64,000 nt of DNA from Ignavibacteriota bacterium (GTDB taxonomy: Bacteria > Bacteroidota > Ignavibacteria > Tepidaquicellales > Tepidaquicellaceae), in NCBI GenBank assembly GCA_016218085.1, contig JACREY010000003.1:142705-206704 (forward strand), written 5' to 3'. A program made the translations under genes and the position numbers. Below are positions 54,400 to 62,253 of the stretch, one piece after another. Each line of letters opens with the position of its first letter. Position 1 is the first letter of the stretch. The notes beneath the pieces are model-generated. The model was not told the DNA's origin, searched no databases, and saw only the letters and a list, made by a program, of their open reading frames with translations.

Positions 54400-54562
54400 A
54401 AGATTAGATTCAATTAAATTTATAAGAAGTATTTTACAAAAAAATCTTTTATCTTATTTAAGAACTCTTTCTGCAATATTCCCCGGTATAAAATAAGAGA
54501 AATAAAATTTTAATTTTATTTTTTAATTATAAGTATTTTTGCTGTTACTGAAAATATATATC

Positions 54563-56017
54563 CTAAAACGGCGTTTCGTCGAAGCTTTTCGTTTCAGGGA
54601 ATGCAACGTCCGGCTTCTTAATCTTATTTTCGAACTTCGTATATTCCGGGAAGAATATCAAATCAAACTCACCGGTCGGACCGTTTCTCTGCTTGCCTAT
54701 TGTGAGTTCGGATTTATGTCTTAATTCTTCATATCCAGGGTCGGTTGGGTCGTTTTTCTGCGTAAGGAAAGGTCTGTGAACAAAAATTACAACGTCTGCA
54801 TCCTGCTCGATTGCTCCGGATTCGCGGAGGTCGGCAAGCTGTGGGCGCTTTTCTTTTCCACGCTGCTCGATGCCGCGGTTTAGCTGGGCACAGGCAACAA
54901 CGGGAATATCGAGCTCCTTTGCAAGAGCTTTTAAACTTCTCGATACATAAGCAACTTCGAGGTCTCTTCTTTCGTGAGAAGGCAAGCCGCGTATAAGCTG
55001 GAGGTAGTCAACAATAATCATATCGATTCCGAATTCCTGTTTGATTCTTCTTGCCTTTGCGCGAAGCTCCAGCACTGAGAGTTCGCTTGTATCGTCTATA
55101 TAAATATTTGCTTTCAACTTGTGGAAATTGGATGCTACTCTGTTCCATTCCACATCGGTTGTTCTGCCTGTTTTCAGTTTTGTATTATCCACGCGCGCTT
55201 CGCTGGCAAGCATTCTAATCAGCAGTTCGCGTGTTGTCATTTCAAGGGAAAATATCGCAACGCTTTTTCCTGCTGTAACTGCGGCATTACGGGCGATGTT
55301 TATTCCGAGAGCTGTTTTTCCGTGAGATGGTCTTCCTGCAATGATAATCAATTCAGATTTCTGGAATCCCGATGTCATTTCATCGAGCCTGTCGAATCCC
55401 GTTGCAACACCCGTTACGCCTTTTTTATCCCTGCCTTTTAGGTCGGCAAGTTCGGTATAGAGTTTGTCTATTTCATCCTGAACTGCAACAACTTTTTTCT
55501 TTGAAAGTGATTCGGAAATATCGAGTATTTTTCTTTCAGCTTCATCCAGCAAGCCGTAAGGATTTATTGTCGGGTCGAAGCATCTTTCTACAATCTTAGA
55601 GGAAATGCTTATCAGATTTCTTAATATATACCTGTCAAAAACTATTCGGGCATAGTGCTCTGTGTTGGCGGAAGTAACAGCAGAATTCGCAAGGTCGATA
55701 ATATATTCCACTCCGCCAACTTCGGAAAGCTTTCCGAGTCGTTTTAATTCTTCTTTCAGGGTGTTTGCATCAATCGGTTCGCGCCTGCCTTCGAGGTTCA
55801 TCATTGCCTGATAAATCGTGCCGTTTGCGCTTTTGTAGAAATGAGTATAATCGAGAAACTGCACTATGTCATTGATGACATCGTTATCGATTAGAATCGA
55901 GCCGAGAATAGAGGATTCAAGCTCAATCGCATTGGGCGGAGTTTTGCCTTCTCCGAATTCCAGGCGGTCATCGAGAATTTCAATTTCTTCTTTTTTAGAT
56001 TTTTTACTTTTTGTCAT
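54563..56017 (-). CDS. dnaB: Replicative DNA helicase
   Basis: A 484-residue DnaB. N-terminal domain (about 20-130: NAIELESSILGSIL and FYKSANGTIYQAM), linker, and RecA-like domain with Walker A GRPSHGKTA at 228-236, Walker B MIIVDYLQLI and a late SRSLKALAKELDIPVV segment. It unwinds DNA at the replication fork. The gene overlaps the uracil-DNA glycosylase gene by 14 bp, so the two are coupled. The last codons are repeated 1.8 kb downstream at 52742-52828. Confidence 0.96.
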   Translation of the reverse strand: MTKSKKSKKEEIEILDDRLEFGEGKTPPNAIELESSILGSILIDNDVINDIVQFLDYTHFYKSANGTIYQAMMNLEGRREPIDANTLKEELKRLGKLSEVGGVEYIIDLANSAVTSANTEHYARIVFDRYILRNLISISSKIVERCFDPTINPYGLLDEAERKILDISESLSKKKVVAVQDEIDKLYTELADLKGRDKKGVTGVATGFDRLDEMTSGFQKSELIIIAGRPSHGKTALGINIARNAAVTAGKSVAIFSLEMTTRELLIRMLASEARVDNTKLKTGRTTDVEWNRVASNFHKLKANIYIDDTSELSVLELRAKARRIKQEFGIDMIIVDYLQLIRGLPSHERRDLEVAYVSRSLKALAKELDIPVVACAQLNRGIEQRGKEKRPQLADLRESGAIEQDADVVIFVHRPFLTQKNDPTDPGYEELRHKSELTIGKQRNGPTGEFDLIFFPEYTKFENKIKKPDVAFPETKSFDETPF

Positions 56018-56801
56018 ACTCTTTTCTAAAAAGTTTCACATCTTCCCACGTTGGCTTTTTCCAGTTTGGATTTCTTAAAAGCGCGGCGGGGTGATATGTT
56101 ACGAGTAATTTAGCTTTAATTTCACCCGCGTGAAAATCAAAAATTTTTCCCCTCATTTTGCCAAGCGGGTCCTTCGTTCTCAATAATGTCTGTCCCGCAA
56201 AAGTGCCGACTGCTAGAATCATTTTCGGCTTAATCAGTTCAAGCTGTTTTATCAGGTACGGCTCGCAGTGAACTATTTCTTCCGGCAAAGGATTCCTGTT
56301 TTCGGGAGGACGGCATTTAAGGATATTGCATATAAATACATCTTCCCTCGAAAAATTAATTGCTTTGAGAATATCAGTCAGAAGCTGACCTGCCCTGCCT
56401 ACAAACGGCTTACCCTGTTTGTCCTCTTCCGCTCCTGGCGCTTCTCCTACTACTATCACATCTGCATTTGGATTGCCCGTACCGAAAACAAAATTTGTTC
56501 TCGTCTTTGCAAGCGGACATTTTTTACAGTCGTGAATATTATTATTAAGTTCTTCTACACTCTCAGATTTCATCCAGTCTTCTTTTAAAAGACCATAAGT
56601 AAAATCTCTTTCAACAGTTTTATCTTTCACTAATGTAATATTTAAATTTAAATCCTCATCTAGACGGTCAGGTGCCGCTGTTATGTTAATTTCTTTTTCT
56701 TCGGGTAATGATTCTTTTAAGACATTGTAAGCTGGATAGTTTTTTGCAAATTTCAGATATTCAATCGAGCCTTCAATCAGTTCATTCAAATCCTTAATCA
56801 T
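56004..56801 (-). CDS. Type 4 (family 4) uracil-DNA glycosylase
   Basis: A 265-residue iron-sulfur uracil-DNA glycosylase. The [4Fe-4S] cysteines are in DCKKCPLAK and CNILKCRPP, the uracil-binding motif is [17 protein letters not shown], and the active-site [11 protein letters not shown] closes the domain. The first 80 residues are an extra, charged N-terminal extension not usual in the family. The gene lies 8 bp downstream of coaBC and overlaps dnaB, linking DNA repair to replication expression. Confidence 0.92.
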   Translation of the reverse strand: MIKDLNELIEGSIEYLKFAKNYPAYNVLKESLPEEKEINITAAPDRLDEDLNLNITLVKDKTVERDFTYGLLKEDWMKSESVEELNNNIHDCKKCPLAKTRTNFVFGTGNPNADVIVVGEAPGAEEDKQGKPFVGRAGQLLTDILKAINFSREDVFICNILKCRPPENRNPLPEEIVHCEPYLIKQLELIKPKMILAVGTFAGQTLLRTKDPLGKMRGKIFDFHAGEIKAKLLVTYHPAALLRNPNWKKPTWEDVKLFRKEYDKK

Positions 56802-56809
56802 AATCCGCT

Positions 56810-58033
56810 CTATTTTATTTTTTTCAGATAATAATTAAGGATTTCATTTCCCGCTTCATACTTGGTCATCTTTTCAAGTTTTTTAATGCTCCTTTTATCG
56901 ATTAAAGAAACAACATTAGTATCCGTGCCGAACCCCGCTCCTTCTTCCTTCGGATTATTCAGAACTATCATATCGAGATTTTTCTCTTTCAGCTTCTTCT
57001 GTGCATTCGGAATGCCGTTATCGGTTTCAAGTGCAAAGCCAATCAGAAAAAAATTCTTTTTGTTTTTACCAACTGCTTTCAGAATATCGGTTGTCTTTTC
57101 AAGTTCGATATTCATATTAAAATTTTTATCTTCCTTTTTAATTTTGTTCCCGGGAACATTTACGGGCTTGAAGTCTGCAACTGCCGCAGTCATTATAACC
57201 ACGTCTTTTCCTTTTAGATTTGCAATAACTGCTTTATACATTTCATCCGAAGATTTCACATCGATTCTTTTTATACCATTAGGAGTTTCCAGATTTACCG
57301 GCCCTGCAATGAGCGTAACATCTGCTCCTCTTTCATCAGCAGCGCGCGCCAAATCAAAGCCCATTTTACCCGATGAATAATTGGAAATGTACCTTACAGC
57401 GTCGATTGGTTCGACTGTCGGTCCTGCTGTGATTAGAACTTTCTTATTTTTTAAGTCTTTTTTTTTTTCGAAGTGTATTTTTAGGACATCAAACATTATT
57501 TCGGGTTCTGCCATCTTGCCCATACCGAATAGCCCGCTTGCAAGCTCCCCGTAAAAAGGTTCGATAACCATATATCCCCGTCCTGCAAGTTTTTTTATGT
57601 TTTCCTGAGTAACGGGTTTATTGTACATATCCACGTCCATAGTAGGGGCAAAGAAGACAGGACATCTGCAGGCAAGAACCGTGGACAGAAGAAAGTTATC
57701 GCTTATTCCGCAGGTTATCTTTGCAATCGAGTTTGCTGTAGCCGGTGCAATAATGAATACATCAGCCCAGAGTCCGTATTTAATGTGCCAGGTTCCTGCC
57801 GATACGGTTTCTATATTTTCCGGGTCGGAATGTTCGGGATACATATTTATCACAACATCATTGTTGGTCAATACGGACAGCGTAAGCGGCGATACAAGCT
57901 TTGCGGCGGAAGGTGTCATTACTACCTTTACTTCCGCGCCTGCCTTTACAAGAAGCCGGACGAAACTGCACATTTTATATGCGGCAATTCCTCCGGTTAT
58001 TCCCAGCAATATTTTTTTACCTTTGAGCGGCAA
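56810..58033 (-). CDS. coaBC: Bifunctional phosphopantothenoylcysteine decarboxylase/synthase
   Basis: A 407-residue coenzyme A enzyme. The CoaC flavoprotein half (1-190) has GITGGIAAYKMCSFVRLLVK, the catalytic His-containing SAGTWHIKYGLWAD and PTMDVDMYNKPV. The CoaB half (about 195-407) begins KKVLITAGPTVEPIDAVRYI and has NYSSGKMGFDLARAA. It converts 4'-phosphopantothenate plus cysteine to 4'-phosphopantetheine in two steps. It lies 9 bp downstream of rpoZ. Confidence 0.95.
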   Translation of the reverse strand: MPLKGKKILLGITGGIAAYKMCSFVRLLVKAGAEVKVVMTPSAAKLVSPLTLSVLTNNDVVINMYPEHSDPENIETVSAGTWHIKYGLWADVFIIAPATANSIAKITCGISDNFLLSTVLACRCPVFFAPTMDVDMYNKPVTQENIKKLAGRGYMVIEPFYGELASGLFGMGKMAEPEIMFDVLKIHFEKKKDLKNKKVLITAGPTVEPIDAVRYISNYSSGKMGFDLARAADERGADVTLIAGPVNLETPNGIKRIDVKSSDEMYKAVIANLKGKDVVIMTAAVADFKPVNVPGNKIKKEDKNFNMNIELEKTTDILKAVGKNKKNFFLIGFALETDNGIPNAQKKLKEKNLDMIVLNNPKEEGAGFGTDTNVVSLIDKRSIKKLEKMTKYEAGNEILNYYLKKIK

Positions 58034-58042
58034 GAGAAAATA

Positions 58043-58333
58043 TTATATTTTATCCCTGTATCTGAAACTTAATTTGCTTTCCTCGAGCTCTTTTGCAGCT
58101 TCCAGAGTCGGTTTGGGACGCTTTTCGAATTCGAGTGAAATGTTCAGTTTGTCCTGGTTCATTATCGTATCGTCTTCGGTTTCTTTTGCGATAACAGGCT
58201 CAAGTCTCTGGCTGAGTTCCATTTTCAGCTCGTCGTTTATCTGTCTTGCTCTCTTTGATGCTATTACAACAGCTTCATAAAGATTCTCTGCATACTTTTC
58301 GAATTTTGCAAGGTCAATTGTTTCCAATGCCAT
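58043..58333 (-). CDS. rpoZ: DNA-directed RNA polymerase omega subunit
   Basis: A 96-residue omega subunit. The conserved N-terminal helix ENLYEAVVIASKRARQIN, which clamps the beta' C-terminus, is at residues 16-33. The rest is longer and acidic compared with E. coli omega. The rpoZ-gmk neighbourhood is a classic arrangement. It ends 9 bp before coaBC and starts 1 bp after gmk. Confidence 0.9.
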   Translation of the reverse strand: MALETIDLAKFEKYAENLYEAVVIASKRARQINDELKMELSQRLEPVIAKETEDDTIMNQDKLNISLEFEKRPKPTLEAAKELEESKLSFRYRDKI

Positions 58334-58334
58334 T

Positions 58335-58898
58335 TTATTTTACTCCTGATTTATATTTGTTTATTATTTCCTGAACTTCGTTAATTGCTTTTTTTAAATC
58401 GTCATTTACCACAACATAATTAAACTCATTGATTTTTTCCATTTCAAAATCGAATCTTGCAAGCCTTTTTTCGATTGTTTCGGGGCTTTCTGTTCCCCTG
58501 CTCAGAAGCCTTTGTTTTATCACTTCCTTATTCGGGGGCTTTATAAATATCAACACAGCTTTATCCTTATAAATTCGTTTAATCGACATTGCACCTTTCA
58601 CATCAAGGTCAAATATGACATCTTTCCCTTCGCTGATTTTTCCGTCTATAAAGGATTTCAGCGTACCGTAATAATTATCATCAAATATTTTTTCATATTC
58701 CACAAACTCGCCGTTGGCAACCCGTTTTTCAAAATCATCTTTTTCAAGAAAGAAATAATCAACTCCGTCTTTTTCTCCTTCGCGTTTTTTTCTTGTGGTT
58801 GCAGATACGGAAAAATCAATCCCTGGATTATCGTTCAGGATTTCCCTGTAAATCGAAGTCTTCCCTGTTCCCGACGGCGCTGCAAATACGAATAGCAT
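58335..58898 (-). CDS. gmk: Guanylate kinase
   Basis: A 187-residue GMP kinase. The P-loop AAPSGTGKTSIYREI is at residues 6-20, GMP-binding SVSATTRKKREGEKDGVDY follows, and the lid/Arg region has RLLSRGTESPETIEKRL. It phosphorylates GMP to GDP. The gene is 28 bp downstream of the yicC-like gene and 1 bp from rpoZ. Confidence 0.95.
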   Translation of the reverse strand: MLFVFAAPSGTGKTSIYREILNDNPGIDFSVSATTRKKREGEKDGVDYFFLEKDDFEKRVANGEFVEYEKIFDDNYYGTLKSFIDGKISEGKDVIFDLDVKGAMSIKRIYKDKAVLIFIKPPNKEVIKQRLLSRGTESPETIEKRLARFDFEMEKINEFNYVVVNDDLKKAINEVQEIINKYKSGVK

Positions 58899-58926
58899 AA
58901 GTTTAGTTTTCCTTAATAAAAGTAAT

Positions 58927-59808
58927 TTACTCTATGTTCTGAATCTGTTCCCTGATTTTCTCTATTTCCTCTTTAAGGTAAGATGCCAACTGTGAAATTT
59001 CGGCATCGGATGCTTTAGAAGCAATAGTGTTTATTTCCCTGTTGAATTCCTGAATAAGGAAGTTCAGCCTTCTGCCTGCATATTCATCCGATGCAGCGCA
59101 GTCCCTGAAGTATTTCAGGTGGCTTTTCAGTCTAACGCACTCTTCTGTTATATCCAGCTTTTCGAGCAGAAATACTGTTTCCAGTTCGAGACGCTTTTCA
59201 TCAAGAATGCTTTTATCTTCAAGAAACTGGTTTATTCTCTCGGAGACTTTTGTCCTTACCAGGGGAAGCAGGGATTTTCCTTTTTCATAAATGGTGTCAA
59301 TTTCCTTTTCAAATGTATCGAGTCTTTCAAAAATATCCTTTCTCAGATAGTCGCCTTCTTTCTTTTTCATTTTGCTGATATCGCCGAGCGCTTCATTCAG
59401 GAGGCTGCAGACGAATGAATATTCCTCGTCGCTGATATCCTCGGACTGCTCTGCCGAAAGCACTTCCGAAAAATGCAGGAGGTGGTCAATTTTTATTTTC
59501 TCTTTTGACCCTATTGCTTTTCTGATATCTTTCAAGATGCTGTAATACTCTTTTACGATATCCTTATTGACAGACAGGTTCAGCTTGCTGTCGCCGTTAT
59601 TATTAAGGCTGATTGATACATAAATTTTTCCGCGAGTAAGTTTTTTCCTGACAATTTCCTTAAGCTCCAAATCCTTCGGAGTAAGATTTTTGGGATACTT
59701 AAAAGCAATTTCAAGGAAACGGTTGTTCACCGAGCGAATCTCGATTGTAAAGTGCTTGTTCTCAAAAATCCCTTCGGCTTTGCCGAAGCCCGTCATGCTG
59801 ATAATCAT
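58927..59808 (-). CDS. YicC-family endoribonuclease
   Basis: A 293-residue YicC-like protein. N-terminal SMTGFGKAEGIFENKHFTIE and IRSVNNRFLEIAFKYP, and C-terminal domain (DUF1732) with GRRLNFLIQEFNREINTIASKA, are diagnostic. YicC is an endoribonuclease implicated in small RNA turnover. The yicC-gmk-rpoZ order is widely conserved. No promoter is obvious in the 24 bp before it. Confidence 0.9.
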   Translation of the reverse strand: MIISMTGFGKAEGIFENKHFTIEIRSVNNRFLEIAFKYPKNLTPKDLELKEIVRKKLTRGKIYVSISLNNNGDSKLNLSVNKDIVKEYYSILKDIRKAIGSKEKIKIDHLLHFSEVLSAEQSEDISDEEYSFVCSLLNEALGDISKMKKKEGDYLRKDIFERLDTFEKEIDTIYEKGKSLLPLVRTKVSERINQFLEDKSILDEKRLELETVFLLEKLDITEECVRLKSHLKYFRDCAASDEYAGRRLNFLIQEFNREINTIASKASDAEISQLASYLKEEIEKIREQIQNIE

Positions 59809-59832
59809 AAAATAGTTTTTAAAATTTTATCT

Positions 59833-60672
59833 TTATTTTTTTACGTAGCTCTTGCCAAGTTCTTTTTTCAGATAGTCGAAAGCCTCGTCAACAGAATCTG
59901 CAAACTTAATCAGTTTCGAATCCGACGGTGAAATGACCCTGTATTCCGCAAGCGCTTCGATATTAATCACTTTATCCCAGAATTTTTTCCCGTAAATCAA
60001 TATAGTCATTTTCTTTTTAAGTTTTTCCGTCTGAACAAGAGTCAGTATTTCCATCAGTTCATCGAGTGTTCCGAATCCGCCGGGCATAATGACAAGCGCT
60101 TTTGCAAGATAAGCGAACCAGAATTTTCTCATAAAGAAGTAGTGGAATTCAAAATTCAGGTTCGGAGTGATATACCGGTTCGGGAACTGCTCGAATGGCA
60201 GTGATATATTCAGTCCGATAGAAAGTCCTTTTGCTTTGTGAGCGCCGCGGTTTGCCGCTTCCATAATTCCCGGTCCGCCGCCCGAACATACCACGAACTT
60301 ATTGCCTTTTTTCAAACCCATCGACCATTTAGTCAATCTGTAAGCAAGCTCTTCCGTATCCTCATAATACTGCGCCATTTCAAGGTCACGTTCTGCAAAT
60401 CCGAGAAGCTTCCTGTTTTCGATATAGTCCTTTGATTTTGTATTCTTAATCGTGTGCAACTTCTTTTTTATATCCGCAACGTTTTTCTTTGCTTCGTGCA
60501 TCGGAAGAAGTCTTGCAGAGCCAAAGAATACAATCGTATCGTTTATGTCATATTTTTTCAGCCGCTCGTAGGGTTCCTGATATTCCGTTAAAATCCTTAT
60601 AGTTCTTCCAGCAGGTGAATTAAGGAATTTATTATTTCTGTATGCCTTGGGTGCTTTTTTAAGATGTTCCAT
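59833..60672 (-). CDS. LOG-family (TIGR00730-like) nucleotide 5'-monophosphate phosphoribohydrolase
   Basis: A 279-residue LOG protein. VCSGGGPGIMEAANRGAHKA and PGGFGTLDELMEILTLVQTEK are the two active-site motifs. Related enzymes release base from cytokinin-like or other nucleotide monophosphates. The N-terminal 60 residues are longer than in plant LOG. It is 24 bp upstream of the yicC-like gene, so probably in the same operon. Confidence 0.86.
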   Translation of the reverse strand: MEHLKKAPKAYRNNKFLNSPAGRTIRILTEYQEPYERLKKYDINDTIVFFGSARLLPMHEAKKNVADIKKKLHTIKNTKSKDYIENRKLLGFAERDLEMAQYYEDTEELAYRLTKWSMGLKKGNKFVVCSGGGPGIMEAANRGAHKAKGLSIGLNISLPFEQFPNRYITPNLNFEFHYFFMRKFWFAYLAKALVIMPGGFGTLDELMEILTLVQTEKLKKKMTILIYGKKFWDKVINIEALAEYRVISPSDSKLIKFADSVDEAFDYLKKELGKSYVKK

Positions 60673-60737
60673 TTAGTCCTTTATTTTTCAATATCTATTC
60701 TTATAAAATTTTTATTAATAATTCTTGCTCTTGCAAT

Positions 60738-60781
60738 TTAATATTTAACATTTAACATTTAACATTTATCATTTAACATTA
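60738..60781. repeat. 7-bp tandem repeat abutting the SDR gene stop
   Basis: Five head-to-tail copies of ATTTAAC (one ATTTATC variant) end at the stop codon of the SDR gene (60779-60781). Similar to the 8-bp repeat at 7967-8006, also next to a stop. Confidence 0.75.
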
Positions 60782-61522
60782 CAATGACCTTCCACCGTCC
60801 ACTATAAAAGTATGTCCTGTTATAAAGCTATTTTCCTTTACGAGAAAAATTATTACAGAAGTAATATCCGATGATTTCCCGAAATGCTTAACGGGATATT
60901 TTTCCTTTTCCTTCATCACGACTGTGTTGTTTGCATCATTTTCAATCATAATCGTTCCGGGAGCAATCGCATTTACGAGTATTTTCGGTGCAAGCCGCTT
61001 TGCCATAAGCTGAGTGAGCTTTATCACTCCGGCTTTTGCTACGGAATACGGAATGTGGTCAGTCCAGTTCAGTATTCCTCCAAGAGAAGCAATATTTATT
61101 ATCTGCAGATTTTTCTCTTTTGATTTATTCATTATCTTTGCCGCTTCAACCGAGCACAAAAGAGCGTTTTTCAGGTTAGTATTTATAAACTCATCAAATA
61201 TTTTCTCGTCAATATCAAAGAAATCAACCTTCCTGAAAACCGCAGCATTATTAACAAGCAAATCCAGCCTGCCGAATCTTGAATTTATTTCAGCAAAGAG
61301 TTTTTTTATTTCGCTTACTTTCCTTAAATCCGCTTTTACGGGATGTACAACTATTCCCTGCTTTTTAAATTCGTTTACAAGTTTGATGACAGATGAGCGG
61401 GGAGAAGAATTGTAATGCAAAACCAGGTCGAATCCGTTTCCGGCAAGTGCTTTTGCAATTTCTTTTCCGAGTCTCCTTGCCGAACCCGTTATTAAAGCTA
61501 CCCTATTTTTCGAAACAGACAA
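60779..61522 (-). CDS. SDR-family oxidoreductase (pteridine reductase-like)
   Basis: A 247-residue short-chain dehydrogenase. The cofactor motif is ALITGSARRLGKEIAKAL, with Arg residues after the glycine-rich loop typical of NADPH-dependent pteridine reductases and FolM. The NNAA motif, the serine of INIASLGG, and catalytic Tyr-x3-Lys in PYSVAKAG are present. It may reduce dihydromonapterin or dihydrofolate, but substrate prediction is loose in this family. Confidence 0.82.
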   Translation of the reverse strand: MSVSKNRVALITGSARRLGKEIAKALAGNGFDLVLHYNSSPRSSVIKLVNEFKKQGIVVHPVKADLRKVSEIKKLFAEINSRFGRLDLLVNNAAVFRKVDFFDIDEKIFDEFINTNLKNALLCSVEAAKIMNKSKEKNLQIINIASLGGILNWTDHIPYSVAKAGVIKLTQLMAKRLAPKILVNAIAPGTIMIENDANNTVVMKEKEKYPVKHFGKSSDITSVIIFLVKENSFITGHTFIVDGGRSL

Positions 61523-61578
61523 ATTTATTATAATGAACTAATAATGAAACAAAAAAATTTTCTTATGTTTTCGCTCTT

Positions 61579-61657
61579 AATTGTACATTGTACATTTTTC
61601 TTCCTGCTCTTGCTCTTAATTGTACATTTAACATTTGTAATTGTACATTGAATATAG
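61579..61657. repeat. TGTACATT-rich short repeats before the tRNA
   Basis: Irregular copies of TTGTACATT and CTGCTCTTG surround the region, related to the ATTTAAC repeats at 60738. Together with the copies after the tRNA (61744-61780) they build the inverted repeat that encloses the tRNA gene. Confidence 0.55.
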
Positions 61658-61757
61658 TGCCCTCGGGACGACTCGAACGTCCGACCTGCGGTTTAGGAAA
61701 CCGTCGCTCTATCCACCTGAGCTACGAGGGCGCACATTCAATTTTCAATGTACAATT
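61639..61757. repeat. 14-bp perfect inverted repeat enclosing the tRNA-Arg gene
   Basis: AATTGTACATTGAA (61639-61652) and its exact reverse complement TTCAATGTACAATT (61744-61757) flank the tRNA gene. Either a stem that encloses the tRNA precursor or remnants of a small mobile unit would fit. Confidence 0.7.
61658..61731 (-). tRNA. tRNA-Arg (anticodon CCT)
   Basis: A 74-nucleotide cloverleaf on the minus strand. Acceptor arms GCCCTCG and CGAGGGC pair fully; D arm GCTC/GAGC; T arm GGACG/CGTCC with a TTCGAGT loop. The anticodon loop is TTCCTAA with the CCT anticodon at positions 34-36, reading AGG. The outermost anticodon-stem pair is an A-C mismatch. The discriminator base is A; the 3' CCA is not encoded. 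Confidence 0.93.
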
Positions 61758-62253
61758 CCAAATGTACAATAAAAATTGTATGTAACACTAAATTTAGCAA
61801 ATATTAAGGATTTAATAAAGGATAAAAAAATCGGAAAACAGCGGTGTAAATGAATTATTTTGAGCTATAAATTCAAATATGGTAAAGAACAAAATTAAAT
61901 TCGACTTTACATAATAATTGCTTTTTATATGTTTCAAAAGCGCAAAAATAGTGCAATTTTATTTTTATCTTCGTGATAATGGACAATTTATCTTTACTTG
62001 AACATTTAATACAATTTTTCTTTCCTTTCTTTTAATTAAATCAAATATAATAATAAAAAAAATTAAAAAGGAAAAATATTGATATTGGAGGAAAAAAGTG
62101 AGGAATGACGGGGGGTTCGGCGCGGGGGGAGGCTGATTTTCGAAGACTGAAAGAAGCTTTTGAGCCGGCTGAGCCGCGGGAGAATTTTTTATAAACGATA
62201 AGACTCCTTATATGTCATCCGTTTAGGCAGAATTTCAGAATACAGCCGGAATA
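61740..62253. other. Intergenic stretch with a GC-rich island
   Basis: No gene with support is seen from the tRNA to the T9SS gene. From 62101 to about 62185 there is an unusually GC-rich island in an otherwise AT-rich stretch. GGAGG at 62087-62091 precedes a GTG at 62098 opening a 12-codon frame rich in glycine (62098-62136). This could be an unrecognised RNA or a leader peptide; neither is established. Confidence 0.4.

Noticed and set aside
58043..58333. Hypothetical protein between gmk and coaBC
   Set aside because: The ENLYEAVVIASKRARQIN helix and gmk neighbourhood identify it as RNA polymerase omega.
61979..62035. Small 18-codon frame MDNLSLLEHLIQFFFPFF
   Set aside because: It has no ribosome-binding site, lies in AT-rich sequence where short open frames are frequent, and no similar protein is recognised.
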